NCBI RefSeq assembly: GCF_021531355.1
Contig: NZ_JADYTS010000021.1
Span: 1-41,272, forward strand
Length of the DNA stretch: 41,272 nt
Direction of reading: 5' to 3'
Source of the DNA: Leyella stercorea
GTDB lineage: Bacteria > Bacteroidota > Bacteroidia > Bacteroidales > Bacteroidaceae
Shown here: piece by piece, positions 1 to 7,518 of the stretch
Layout of the letters: the number at the start of each line of letters is the position of its first letter
Position numbering within the stretch: position 1 is the first letter of the stretch
Program-made: the position numbers and the translations under genes
The notes under the pieces: model-generated
The model's database searches: none
The model's input: only the letters and a program-made list of their open reading frames with translations
What the model was told of the DNA's origin: nothing

Positions 1-123
1 AACGGATATAAAATTCTTTCTTTTCAGACTTACAAAACTATATGCTTAATCCCCCTGGTTTATCGGATGAGCCTTGAAAGGTGCCGACTATCGTGTGCCG
101 TACATGTGTCACAATGTGGGTGA
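1..123 (+). other. Left-edge stretch, possible tail of a gene
   Basis: Frame 1 stays open from the window edge for 40 codons and stops with TGA at 121-123, just before a strong hairpin at 131-163. That would fit the 3' end of a plus-strand gene followed by its terminator. The implied peptide is cysteine-rich, matches no family I know, and 40 open codons are not rare by chance. I see nothing else here. Confidence 0.15.
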
Positions 124-130
124 AATTAAA

Positions 131-163
131 AAAAAGGAAACTCAAATATTGAGTTTCCTTTTT
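131..163. terminator. Bidirectional intrinsic terminator
   Basis: A perfect 15-bp inverted repeat (arms 131-145 and 149-163, 3-nt loop) starts in an A-run and ends in a T-run, so it can stop transcription both ways. On the minus strand it lies just after the tRNA-His genes; on the plus strand it would end whatever enters from the left edge. Confidence 0.85.
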
Positions 164-171
164 AAAGGTTG

Positions 172-246
172 GGTGGCAGGTGGGACTCGAACCCACGACA
201 TTCAGAACCACAATCTGACGCTCTAACCAACTGAACTACGGCCACC
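172..246 (-). tRNA. tRNA-His (GTG), copy 1
   Basis: The reverse complement folds as a full cloverleaf: D stem GTTC/GAGC, anticodon stem TCAGA/TCTGA around loop TTGTGGT (anticodon GTG), and T stem GTGGG/CCCAC with TTCGAGT. The extra G at -1 pairs with C73, the identity mark of tRNA-His, and both are encoded. CCA is not encoded. One acceptor pair, 6:67, is a C/U mismatch. The gene is identical to the copy at 292-366, and the two are probably one transcript. Confidence 0.95.
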
Positions 247-291
247 ATGTATGTTTTGCTTATCTATCTCTATTCCCTCACTCAAGCTGAG

Positions 292-366
292 GGTGGCAGG
301 TGGGACTCGAACCCACGACATTCAGAACCACAATCTGACGCTCTAACCAACTGAACTACGGCCACC
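292..366 (-). tRNA. tRNA-His (GTG), copy 2
   Basis: Identical over its full length to the copy at 172-246, including the G-1:C73 pair and the 6:67 mismatch. It is the promoter-proximal copy of the pair; the 45-nt spacer between them has no terminator, so co-transcription and processing are expected. Confidence 0.95.
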
Positions 367-397
367 ATGTGAATGAGCTTTGATTTTTAAGCGAGTG

Positions 398-429
398 CAA
401 AGGTAGTGAATTATTGCTAAACTACCAAA
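398..429 (-). promoter_or_regulatory. Promoter of the tRNA-His pair
   Basis: On the minus strand TTTG (429-426) is followed after 20 bp by TACCTTTG (405-398). This matches the Bacteroides -33/-7 promoter pattern and lies about 30 bp before the first tRNA-His. Confidence 0.8.
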
Positions 430-523
430 CGTATTTCTTACTTTTTTAGTCTTTAAGTGCAATTTTTTGTGTTAAAGGTGCGTTTTTTGTCGTCAATAAC
501 AGTTTGAGTGATGTTTCATGAGC

Positions 524-570
524 AAAAAAATAAGAGTTCAGCATGTAGCGTGTGCTTGCTGAACTCTTAT
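524..570 (-). terminator. Terminator after secG
   Basis: A 14-bp perfect stem (arms 530-543 and 557-570) is followed on the minus strand by a seven-U run (530-524). It lies 31 bp past the secG stop and closes the rlmN-secG gene run. Confidence 0.9.
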
Positions 571-600
571 GTGGAGTTTAATCAAACTGTCTTGTTTGTA

Positions 601-993
601 TTATTTTGCGGGCTGGGCAGGTGTCTGCTGTGCGTCAGCTGCCGGAGCCTGCTGAGCACCTGTAGCCGGAGCCTGCTGCTGGCTTGCACCGAAACCAGGA
701 GTTGTGTTCGGGTTTGTGTTCTGTGTTTCAGTAGCTGCCTTCTCCATAACGCTACTTTCGGTAGAAGAAACCGGAGCAACATAAGCGCATACGATGCTGA
801 AGAATACCATTGCAATGGCGAGACCCCATGTTGCCTTCTCGATGAAGTCGGTAGTTTTGCGTACGCCCATGATGGCGTTTGATGAAGAGAAGTTAGAGGC
901 AAGTCCGCCGCCCTTAGATTCTTGGATAAGAACGATGCCGATCATCAGCAACGATGCTATCACAATGAAGATTACGAATAAAAAGTAAATCAT
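601..993 (-). CDS. secG: Protein translocase subunit SecG
   Basis: SecG is the small membrane subunit of the SecYEG channel that exports unfolded proteins across the inner membrane. The 130-residue protein has two hydrophobic segments (about 2-22 and 54-76) around the conserved loop with QESKGGGLASNF and the GxRKTTDFIEK stretch, which is diagnostic for SecG. Residues from about 80 on form a Ser/Ala/Gln/Pro-rich tail with repeated AQQ(A/T)PA motifs, expected to be disordered. It is the last gene of the minus-strand run that starts at rlmN and is followed by a strong terminator. The start is the only ATG that gives a complete first membrane segment. Confidence 0.95.
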   Translation of the reverse strand: MIYFLFVIFIVIASLLMIGIVLIQESKGGGLASNFSSSNAIMGVRKTTDFIEKATWGLAIAMVFFSIVCAYVAPVSSTESSVMEKAATETQNTNPNTTPGFGASQQQAPATGAQQAPAADAQQTPAQPAK

Positions 994-1080
994 TTCCTTA
1001 TTTGTTATTTATTATTTATTATTTATTGCTTGTTTTTTGTGGTTTTACCACTTCATTACGAGCGTATTTTTGTACAGTTT

Positions 1081-1863
1081 TTACTGCTTTTTGCTCTTCT
1101 CGTTGATAATAAGTTTCTTCAAGAAACGTATTTGGTCTGCAAAGTAAGCACTTTTTTTTGGATAATTCAAATTTAAGCGTTGAATAATTTCAAGTGCCTT
1201 TGAATATCTGCCTTGTTTTATGTAAATTTTGGCCAAAGTCTCTGTGAAATAGCCTTCATCGTTGTCGTTTGACGTATTGTCTTCGTTGTTTATTTCTGGT
1301 TTGTATGTGGGCTTGTCTTGCAGTTGTATCTTGCCACCGTCGTTGTTGATGAAGTCATCGATGAGTTCCTGTCCTTTCAGTTGCGGACTGTCGTTATCGG
1401 TCTTCTCTTCGTCTTCGTTCTCTTGTTTGAGCAGATAGGCTACATAGTCGATAGCGGCATCGGCAGGAGTGGGTTTGCTTTTTGATTGCTGTGCTTCGTT
1501 GTCGTTGTCGGGCTTGGCAGTTTCAAGATAGCTGTCGATAAGCGAGATGGTACGGTTGCCTGCAGTGGCGTTGTCTCGCTGGGCTGCGGAGTTGGCTGAT
1601 TTCTCGTCGGCAATCTCCTGAGCTGTCTTTATCTTATAATGTGCACCTTCAACAAGTTCGAATAGCAGCGAACGGTCGGATACGTACAATGCAGCACGGT
1701 GCAGCTCATCGTCGAATGCCGAGTCGTGCAGCAGATACATGTTCTGCAGCATCAGCAGTCGTGCTGTCTGATAGTAAGGATAGAGCGCGACAAGGCTTCG
1801 GAGCTCGTACAGAGTCTCCTTGTTCATTAGCTCGGGATGTTGTATGAGGCGCACTAAGTCCAC
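1081..1863 (-). CDS. TPR-like protein of unknown role
   Basis: A 260-residue soluble protein without a signal peptide. The N-terminal 70 residues are helical and hydrophobic (LYELRSLVALYPYYQTARLL). The middle, about 95-200, is acidic and low in complexity. The C-terminus (about 205-245) contains one clear TPR-like helix pair, with AKIYIKQGRYSKALEII. Proteins of this type are found beside lptE and secG in Bacteroidales, but I know of no tested function. Its place between the LPS lipoprotein and the translocase subunit hints at an envelope task; this is inference from position only. It begins 38 bp after lptE. Confidence 0.75.
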   Translation of the reverse strand: MDLVRLIQHPELMNKETLYELRSLVALYPYYQTARLLMLQNMYLLHDSAFDDELHRAALYVSDRSLLFELVEGAHYKIKTAQEIADEKSANSAAQRDNATAGNRTISLIDSYLETAKPDNDNEAQQSKSKPTPADAAIDYVAYLLKQENEDEEKTDNDSPQLKGQELIDDFINNDGGKIQLQDKPTYKPEINNEDNTSNDNDEGYFTETLAKIYIKQGRYSKALEIIQRLNLNYPKKSAYFADQIRFLKKLIINEKSKKQ

Positions 1864-1901
1864 GTTGTTGTTATGTTAAATGTTTGGTGTTAAATGTTGG
1901 A

Positions 1902-2432
1902 TTACCAGTTTGCCACGGTGGCGTTGAATATCTGTTCTGTCAGGTCTTTTATCATTTGCGTTACGAGTTCTTCCTGCACCGATGCGAGGCTTTGTGTGGT
2001 TTCGTACGACTTTGATGCTGTGAACTGTCGTTCGAAGTCCTCGTTATGGTTGGCATTGTTGGTGAATCGCACGTTGACCGTTATTGACAATTCGGTTTGT
2101 GCCGAACTACCATCGGCTGAAACCGACTTGTTGCGCTGAGAGTATTGTGTAATCTCGCCCTCAATCTTCAAGTCGCCGTTGCGCTTAACCTGACTAAGCT
2201 TGGTATGGCTGGCAAATTCGTCCTTTAGCTGATTGTTGAACATCGGTCCCATAGGTCCCCATACATAGCTTGAGCGTATGGGGAAGTCGGCTATCTGTAT
2301 AGTCTTGGTCTTGGTGTAGTCGATGCTGGCTCCGTTGAACTTGTATCCGGAGAAAGCGCACGAAACCCATGTCATTGCCATCAAGGCAAAAGCCACCATT
2401 CTAATGGTCAGGTGTTTATGTTTGTTTATCAT
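1902..2432 (-). CDS. lptE: LptE-like LPS assembly lipoprotein
   Basis: LptE is the outer-membrane lipoprotein that plugs the LptD barrel and takes part in inserting lipopolysaccharide into the outer leaflet. The 176-residue protein has a lipoprotein signal (TWVSC, Cys25) and the family pattern seen in Bacteroidetes: GYKFNGAS near the start, an IADFPIRS strand, FNNQLKDEF, and NGDLKIEGEI. Sequence similarity to enterobacterial LptE is low, so the assignment rests on the Bacteroidetes family. It starts 12 bp after the sigma-54 activator and is followed by the TPR-like gene, as in other Bacteroidales. Confidence 0.82.
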   Translation of the reverse strand: MINKHKHLTIRMVAFALMAMTWVSCAFSGYKFNGASIDYTKTKTIQIADFPIRSSYVWGPMGPMFNNQLKDEFASHTKLSQVKRNGDLKIEGEITQYSQRNKSVSADGSSAQTELSITVNVRFTNNANHNEDFERQFTASKSYETTQSLASVQEELVTQMIKDLTEQIFNATVANW

Positions 2433-2444
2433 TTTAGATATGCT

Positions 2445-3728
2445 TTATTGTTTATCCAGTCCATACTGCTTGATGCGTCGGTAGAGTGTACGGTCGGAGA
2501 TGCCGAGTTCTTGTGCCGCTTTCTTGCGGTTGCCGCCATTACGCTCAAGAGCTTTCTCCACGACATGACGTCCTATGTCGTTGAGGTTGAGGCTGTCGTT
2601 TTCGGACAGTCCGGCATTCTCGTTGTCGTTTATCTCTTCGGCTTCAACATCCTGGAAGGCATTGAAGCGGTTTTGCGGATTACGATACTGCTGTATTGAT
2701 GCTGCGGGATTGCCGTAACCGTGAGTCTCTGGTCCGCCAAGCGAGTGCATACCGTTCAGCGCCGACAGATTGTCGAGTGCGTGAGTGGTGTCCATCTTCT
2801 TGCGCATGTCTGCCATCTCGCGTCGCAGGTCGCTCACGTTGCCTCGCAGTTCGTACAATATCTTATATAGTATTTCGCGTTCGCTCTCGTAAGAGTGGCT
2901 TCCCGGAGCTGTGGTTGTGGTAAGCTGTGTGCTTTCCTGGTTCTCAGGTATGAACTTGCTCAATGTCTCGGCATCAATCTCGCGCTTCTGGCTTAATATC
3001 GACATCTGCTCGGTTATGTTCTTGAGCTGGCGCACATTGCCCGGCCACTTGTACTTGATCATTATCTGCTTGGCGTCGTCGGTGAGTGTGATGCGTGGTA
3101 TGCGATACTTCTCAGCCATCTGCATTGTGAAGAGTCTGAACAACAGCAGTATGTCTTCACCTCTATCGCGCAATGGCGGAATCTGTATAGGTATGGTGTT
3201 GAGACGATAGAACAGATCCTCGCGGAAGCGTCCCTCGCTTATTGCCTTGTGCATATTGACATTGGTGGCAGCCACGATGCGCACATCGGTCTTCATTATT
3301 TTCTGACCGCCTACACGTATGTATTCGCCGGTTTCGAGTACACGCAGCAATCTTGCCTGTGTGGCAATGGGCAGTTCGCCCACTTCATCGAGGAATATCG
3401 TACCCTTGTTGGCTGTACCGAAATAGCCCTCACTCTCGCCTATAGCGCCCGTGAACGAACCCTTTTCGTGTCCGAACAGTTCGCTGTCGATAGTGCCTTC
3501 GGGGATGGAGCCGCAGTTGATGGCGAAGTATTTTTCGCGCTTTCGTGTTGAGTTGTCGTGTATCAGGCGTGGTATAATCTCCTTGCCCACGCCACTTTCG
3601 CCTACGATAAGCACACTAAGATCGGTCGGCGCAACCTGAAGAGCTACGTCGAGTGCGTGATTGAGGGCTTCGCAGTTGCCCACAATATTGTATCTTTGTT
3701 TTATTCTTTGCAGTTCTGATGTGTCCAT
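2445..3728 (-). CDS. Sigma-54-dependent transcriptional activator
   Basis: An enhancer-binding ATPase that opens promoters held by RpoN RNA polymerase. The 427 residues begin almost directly with the AAA+ domain: Walker A GESGVGKE (43-50), the sigma-54 contact loop as GSFTGA (90-95), Walker B TIFLDE (110-115) and FREDLFYRLN with the arginine finger. A linker with a predicted coiled coil (about 280-315) leads to a Fis-type helix-turn-helix (NRKKAAQELGISDRTLYRRI) at the end. There is no receiver, PAS or GAF domain, so activity must be controlled by expression or a partner protein. The loop has GSFTGA rather than the common GAFTGA, a tolerated variant. Targets are unknown; no -24/-12 promoter was identified here. 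Confidence 0.92.
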   Translation of the reverse strand: MDTSELQRIKQRYNIVGNCEALNHALDVALQVAPTDLSVLIVGESGVGKEIIPRLIHDNSTRKREKYFAINCGSIPEGTIDSELFGHEKGSFTGAIGESEGYFGTANKGTIFLDEVGELPIATQARLLRVLETGEYIRVGGQKIMKTDVRIVAATNVNMHKAISEGRFREDLFYRLNTIPIQIPPLRDRGEDILLLFRLFTMQMAEKYRIPRITLTDDAKQIMIKYKWPGNVRQLKNITEQMSILSQKREIDAETLSKFIPENQESTQLTTTTAPGSHSYESEREILYKILYELRGNVSDLRREMADMRKKMDTTHALDNLSALNGMHSLGGPETHGYGNPAASIQQYRNPQNRFNAFQDVEAEEINDNENAGLSENDSLNLNDIGRHVVEKALERNGGNRKKAAQELGISDRTLYRRIKQYGLDKQ

Positions 3729-3827
3729 TTGCTAACAAAATTACACATTATAATTGATATATAGGCAACGGGCTTTCTGTTTTTTTAGTGAATTTAAAGG
3801 TTTGGTGCCCGTTGCTGTTTACATCCG

Positions 3828-5027
3828 TTATTCAGCAGCCTGCTGCTTGTTGGCATCAGTCTTTTGTGGAGTTGCGCTGTTTCGGTTGTCTGTCTGTCCG
3901 GGGTGTTGTGCCGGACGGCGGTCGTTATGTTCGTTGCGGTTGAACGGTTCGCGCTTCTTGGGTATGGCAAATCTTACCTTCTCGCTGTCGTCGCGTTTCT
4001 CGTGATAGAGTTTCTGCAATGGATTGGCAAGTGGCAAGTCGTGCTCGTCGCGGTTGCGTACTATATCGATGGCTCTGAATATGGCATGGCGTAGTGCGCT
4101 CTCATCGTTCTCGCCGCTGCCGGCATTGGCGAAGTCGGGAGTCAGGGCGGGTGCCGTGCATACCAGCGGTAGCGATGCTATGTAGCATATGCCGTCGTTC
4201 TGCATGAGTGTGGTGAACGGTATGTTGGCCTGGTCGTCGTACATTGCCAGAACGCAGTCGAAGGCTTCGTAGAGGTTTTGTCCGAAGAATTCGTCGGCGG
4301 CATAAGGTCCGTATGTGTTGATGCCGTCCTCTTCCGATTTCTTGATGGCCGGAATGATAGTGTCTTTCTCTTCAGTGCCATTGGCATTAGGGTTGAGTGC
4401 CAATACGGCTATGCGCGGATTTGAGATACGGAAGTCGCGCTGTATGCTTGTGTGCACAGCCTTGATTTTGGCTATGAGACGCTCTTCGGTGAGGCTTGCC
4501 GGCACATCCTTGATAGCGAGTCCGTCGGTGGCGAGTGCTATGCGCAGCGATTCGTTAATCATTATCTTCACGCCCTTGGCGCCGTCGCCGATGCTTGTCT
4601 CCGAGTATTCCTTCAGATTCTTGTAGCTGTAGTTGTCGGCTGACATGTTGGTGTTGTCTACCGGACATGCCACAAGCACATCGTACAGTTGGCTGCGGAA
4701 GTCGGTCATGGCACGGTCGAGAGCCTTCAGGGCAGCTTCGCCCGACTCCTTGGTAGGTGTGCCAATCTCTACTTTCACCTCATCGTCGAAGCATGTGAGC
4801 AGATTGACACGTCCGTCTTGTGCGTCTTCTGCACGGTTGATGATGCTGAAGCTGGCCTGGATGTTCATAGCTTTGCGATGATAGGCAGCAATCTTAGGCG
4901 AACCGTAGATGATGGGAGTGCACAGTTCCAGCATCTCAGGCTCAGCAAAGGTTTTAAAAATGAGTTCGTATCCGATACCGTTGGTATCGCCGTGCGTTAT
5001 GGCAACGCGTATTTTTCTATCTTCCAT
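3828..5027 (-). CDS. pdxA: PdxA-like protein lacking metal-site histidines
   Basis: The fold is clearly that of 4-hydroxythreonine-4-phosphate dehydrogenase, the NAD-dependent step of pyridoxal phosphate synthesis: THGDTNGIGYEL near the start, RIALAT, LALNPNANG, GPYAADEFF, LAMYDDQ and NAGSGENDES. Yet the residues that bind the catalytic metal in the family are all changed. The His of GHTE is Leu138, the His of LNPHAGE is Asn214, and the His of YHDQG is Asp264; the His of the SPxHGT motif is Leu295. The core ends near residue 325 and is followed by about 70 polar residues rich in Asn, Gln, Arg and Pro. The gene is intact and in a conserved gene order, so it is probably made, but normal PdxA activity is doubtful. 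The symbol marks the family, not a proven function. Confidence 0.8.
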   Translation of the reverse strand: MEDRKIRVAITHGDTNGIGYELIFKTFAEPEMLELCTPIIYGSPKIAAYHRKAMNIQASFSIINRAEDAQDGRVNLLTCFDDEVKVEIGTPTKESGEAALKALDRAMTDFRSQLYDVLVACPVDNTNMSADNYSYKNLKEYSETSIGDGAKGVKIMINESLRIALATDGLAIKDVPASLTEERLIAKIKAVHTSIQRDFRISNPRIAVLALNPNANGTEEKDTIIPAIKKSEEDGINTYGPYAADEFFGQNLYEAFDCVLAMYDDQANIPFTTLMQNDGICYIASLPLVCTAPALTPDFANAGSGENDESALRHAIFRAIDIVRNRDEHDLPLANPLQKLYHEKRDDSEKVRFAIPKKREPFNRNEHNDRRPAQHPGQTDNRNSATPQKTDANKQQAAE

Positions 5028-5054
5028 TGTATATTATATATTGTGTATAAATAA

Positions 5055-6071
5055 TTAGTCTGTATGTGTTTTGCCCGACAGATGCCTTGTCGGCTCCTGC
5101 TTCTTTTTGACCTGTTGCTTATGCGTAGCATACACGATAGCTTCGAGCTGCATCATGAGGTTGCGCTTCTTCTTGCCGGGGGCATAGACAAAGCCTTCTA
5201 TGGTGACTACTTCACGAGGATAATATCCCCATATCGAACGAGCCACAAGCGGTCCGCCCATGGCGTCGCCTTTCATTTCCCACAGTCCGCGCCATTCTTG
5301 CGTAAGGATGCCTTCCTGCTCGTCGTGCTTATATATAACGCTACATGCATCGTGCACTGTTGTCATATACATAGAGTCGGTTTCGCCCTTGATGTTGACT
5401 TGCATCACACTGTCGCGCTTGCGGAACTGCTGTTTGTAGATGCAGATATTCTGCATAGCCGTTGGCGAGTCGTTGGATATCCATAGGAAGTCCTTGCCAC
5501 GCTTGCACGATTTCATATCGGCAGGAATCGGAATGTCAAACCCGAACATGCGCTTCACCTCTGCCTCCATCTTCTGGTTGTGCTTGCGCTGCAAAGTCTC
5601 GATGTAGGCTTTTGATTCGTGGGTTTTAAGTAGTTCGACCAATGTGTGTGCGTTGCCTTGTAGGGCTGTGCCATCGGGTGTGGTGTCATGCAGGCATCGG
5701 ACAGACGGTGCGCATATACGCACTATCAATTGTGGCTCGGCGTACATATTGCGTTTGCATTCAAGACGCAACTTGTCGTATTTCTTGGGGTTGATGTCTA
5801 CCACGACCAGCGATCTTGCATATCGCAACACTCCTGTCAATGCGTCAGTCGGCTTTACATCAGTCTCGCGCACATCAAACATTGGCTCGGATTGTGGCAA
5901 TCCTTCTACGTCAATGCTTAGTGTATTGTACAATATGCTGTCAACATCGCCCACTACAGTCACTTCGTACGGTCTGCCGCCACTTGTGGGCAACATGCTC
6001 TTGCGGTCGTTGCAGGATGCAAAGAGCAGGCAGCAGATGGTAAACAGTAGACAATAACCAAACTTGTACAT
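5055..6071 (-). CDS. DUF4837 family lipoprotein
   Basis: A 338-residue lipoprotein (CLLFASC, Cys20) of the Bacteroidetes family DUF4837. After the signal comes a GRPYEVTVVGD strand, then a long domain with alternating basic stretches and a C-terminal part with MGGPLVARSIWGYYP and EGFVYAPGKKKRNLMMQLEAI. No enzyme motif is evident and no function is known to me. It lies between rlmN and the pdxA-like gene, a common order in Bacteroidales, and begins just after the repeat cluster at 6080-6162. The lipoprotein should be anchored in the outer or inner membrane, facing the periplasm or surface. Confidence 0.85.
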   Translation of the reverse strand: MYKFGYCLLFTICCLLFASCNDRKSMLPTSGGRPYEVTVVGDVDSILYNTLSIDVEGLPQSEPMFDVRETDVKPTDALTGVLRYARSLVVVDINPKKYDKLRLECKRNMYAEPQLIVRICAPSVRCLHDTTPDGTALQGNAHTLVELLKTHESKAYIETLQRKHNQKMEAEVKRMFGFDIPIPADMKSCKRGKDFLWISNDSPTAMQNICIYKQQFRKRDSVMQVNIKGETDSMYMTTVHDACSVIYKHDEQEGILTQEWRGLWEMKGDAMGGPLVARSIWGYYPREVVTIEGFVYAPGKKKRNLMMQLEAIVYATHKQQVKKKQEPTRHLSGKTHTD

Positions 6072-6079
6072 TCCGTTTT

Positions 6080-6162
6080 AGTTGAGAGTTGAAAGTTGAG
6101 AGTTGAGAGTTTTGGGCAGAGAGTAGAGGGTATTCATAACTCTCAACTCACAATTCTCAACT
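6080..6162. repeat. GAGAGTTGA repeat cluster with inverted copies
   Basis: Between rlmN and the DUF4837 gene, four near-identical AGTTGA(G/A)AG units run in direct order at 6080-6111. Their complements (ACTCTCAACTC and relatives) occur at 6138-6162, so the transcript can form a hairpin about 25 bp long. The whole intergenic gap consists of this element; it touches the rlmN stop codon. Confidence 0.8.
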
Positions 6163-7209
6163 TTACTTTTCTTTTCTTTCTTCCTCAATCGTCTTAGCCG
6201 TAGACAGCAGTCCACACGCAGCGAAGATATCCTGTCCGCGGCTTGCGCGTATCGTGGTGATAATGCCGTGGTTGTTGAGATAGTCGCGGAAAGCCTCCAT
6301 CTTCTGCTCGTCGCAACCTTCGAGGTCAACGTTAGGAATCTTGTGGAAGCGTATGAGATTGATGCGGCAGAAGAGTCCCTTGGTCAGCTTCACAATCTCG
6401 CGGGCGTGAGTCATCGAGTCGTTAACGCCACGGAACATGATATATTCGAACGAGAGACGGCGCTGATGAGTGAAGTCGTACTGGTGCATGAGGTCGATAA
6501 TCTCGGTTATCGACATTCCGCGCTCGGCAGGCATGAGCATGGCGCGCTGTTCGGGTATGGGCGAGTGCATGCTGATAGCAACATGGCATTCGCTCTCGTC
6601 GAGGAATCTCTTCAGCTTGTTCTTCACACCAACGCTGCTTACTGTGATGCGCTTGGGGCTCCAAGCGTAGCCATAGTCTGATGTCAGCACCTCAGTAGCC
6701 TTCAGTACGTTGTCGAGATTGTCCATAGGTTCGCCCTGTCCCATAAACACCACGTTGGTGAGTTTGTCGCGTTCGGGCAGAGCGTATATCTGGTTTAGAA
6801 TGTCTGTCACGGTAAGATAACCCTCAAATCCCTGTTTGCCCGTCTGGCAGAACAGGCAGTTCATCTTGCAGCCTACCTCGCACGATACACATAGTGTTGC
6901 GCGGTCGTGGTCGGGGATGTATACCGTCTCTACATGTTTGCCCGATGCGGTAGGGAACAGATACTTGATGGTGCCGTCCTTCGACTTCTGGCATTCGATG
7001 TGTGGCATGCAGCCAATGGTGTATTCGGCGGCAAGTTTCTCGCGGTTTGCCTTTGATATGTTGGTCATTTCGTCAATCGACTCCACATGCTGTGCGTAAA
7101 GCCACTTTGCCATCTGTCCGCCAGTGAAGGCTGGCATGCCGAGCGACTTTGCCACTTCTTTCAGTTCTGAGAGCGATAGTCCGAGTAGGGGTTTCTTATT
7201 GTCTGTCAT
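6163..7209 (-). CDS. rlmN: Dual-specificity RNA methyltransferase RlmN
   Basis: A radical-SAM enzyme that methylates C2 of A2503 in 23S rRNA and of A37 in a set of tRNAs. The 348 residues carry the iron-sulfur cluster motif CxxxCxxC (Cys114, Cys118, Cys121), the catalytic cysteine seven residues earlier (Cys107) and the second catalytic cysteine near the end in FAACGLLS (Cys332). GQGEPMDNLDNV and SVGV fit the SAM site. Length is usual. It is the first gene of a seven-gene minus-strand run ending with secG, preceded by a promoter at 7246-7278. Confidence 0.97.
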   Translation of the reverse strand: MTDNKKPLLGLSLSELKEVAKSLGMPAFTGGQMAKWLYAQHVESIDEMTNISKANREKLAAEYTIGCMPHIECQKSKDGTIKYLFPTASGKHVETVYIPDHDRATLCVSCEVGCKMNCLFCQTGKQGFEGYLTVTDILNQIYALPERDKLTNVVFMGQGEPMDNLDNVLKATEVLTSDYGYAWSPKRITVSSVGVKNKLKRFLDESECHVAISMHSPIPEQRAMLMPAERGMSITEIIDLMHQYDFTHQRRLSFEYIMFRGVNDSMTHAREIVKLTKGLFCRINLIRFHKIPNVDLEGCDEQKMEAFRDYLNNHGIITTIRASRGQDIFAACGLLSTAKTIEEERKEK

Positions 7210-7245
7210 ATGATTTTGTTAGCGAATTGTTTCGTTTATATTTCT

Positions 7246-7278
7246 GCAAAATTAATGTTTTATTCGCAGAATACCAAA
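7246..7278 (-). promoter_or_regulatory. Promoter of the rlmN gene run
   Basis: On the minus strand TTTG (7278-7275) is followed after 21 bp by TAATTTTG (7253-7246). Transcription would start near 7240, about 30 bp before the rlmN ATG. Confidence 0.7.
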
Positions 7279-7293
7279 TGTTTGGGGGTGTAA

Positions 7294-7381
7294 TTCAAAT
7301 GTAGCTCATATACACTTCATATGGAATGCACTCGCACTTCAAATGTAGTGCGTTTGCACTTCAAATGAAGTCCTTTTGCAT
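7294..7381 (+). repeat. Four tandem 22-nt repeat units
   Basis: Four units of exactly 22 nt follow one another without spacers: 7294-7315, 7316-7337, 7338-7359 and 7360-7381. Each opens with TTCAAATG or TTCATATG, has GTAGTGC or a variant in the middle and ends in a TTTGCAC-like stretch. A weaker unit may precede at about 7273. The same unit recurs at 38621-38752. It fills most of the 309-bp gap between rlmN and the HAD fusion, which otherwise holds only the two outward promoters. Confidence 0.85.
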
Positions 7382-7475
7382 GTCATAAGAACAACTTTGG
7401 GCAAACTGATTCGTAATAATGTCGTTTGGTATGGTTTTTATGGTTGCATGTAGGGCTTTTTCGGAAAATATCTGT

Positions 7476-7483
7476 TACCTTTG
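7476..7483 (+). promoter_or_regulatory. Probable -7 element before the HAD fusion
   Basis: TACCTTTG fits the Bacteroides -7 consensus and lies 35 bp before the ATG at 7519. No good TTTG is found at the proper distance upstream, so the -33 part is weak. Confidence 0.5.
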
Positions 7484-7518
7484 TGCTTGATTATTGAATA
7501 AAGACAACAATAACGATT

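Noticed and set aside
1..123. C-terminal part of a protein entering from the left
   Set aside because: Open for 40 codons and followed by a terminator, but the peptide matches no family and the length is within chance; kept only as a low-confidence note.
7294..7381. CRISPR array
   Set aside because: The 22-nt units touch each other with no unique spacers, and no cas gene is near.
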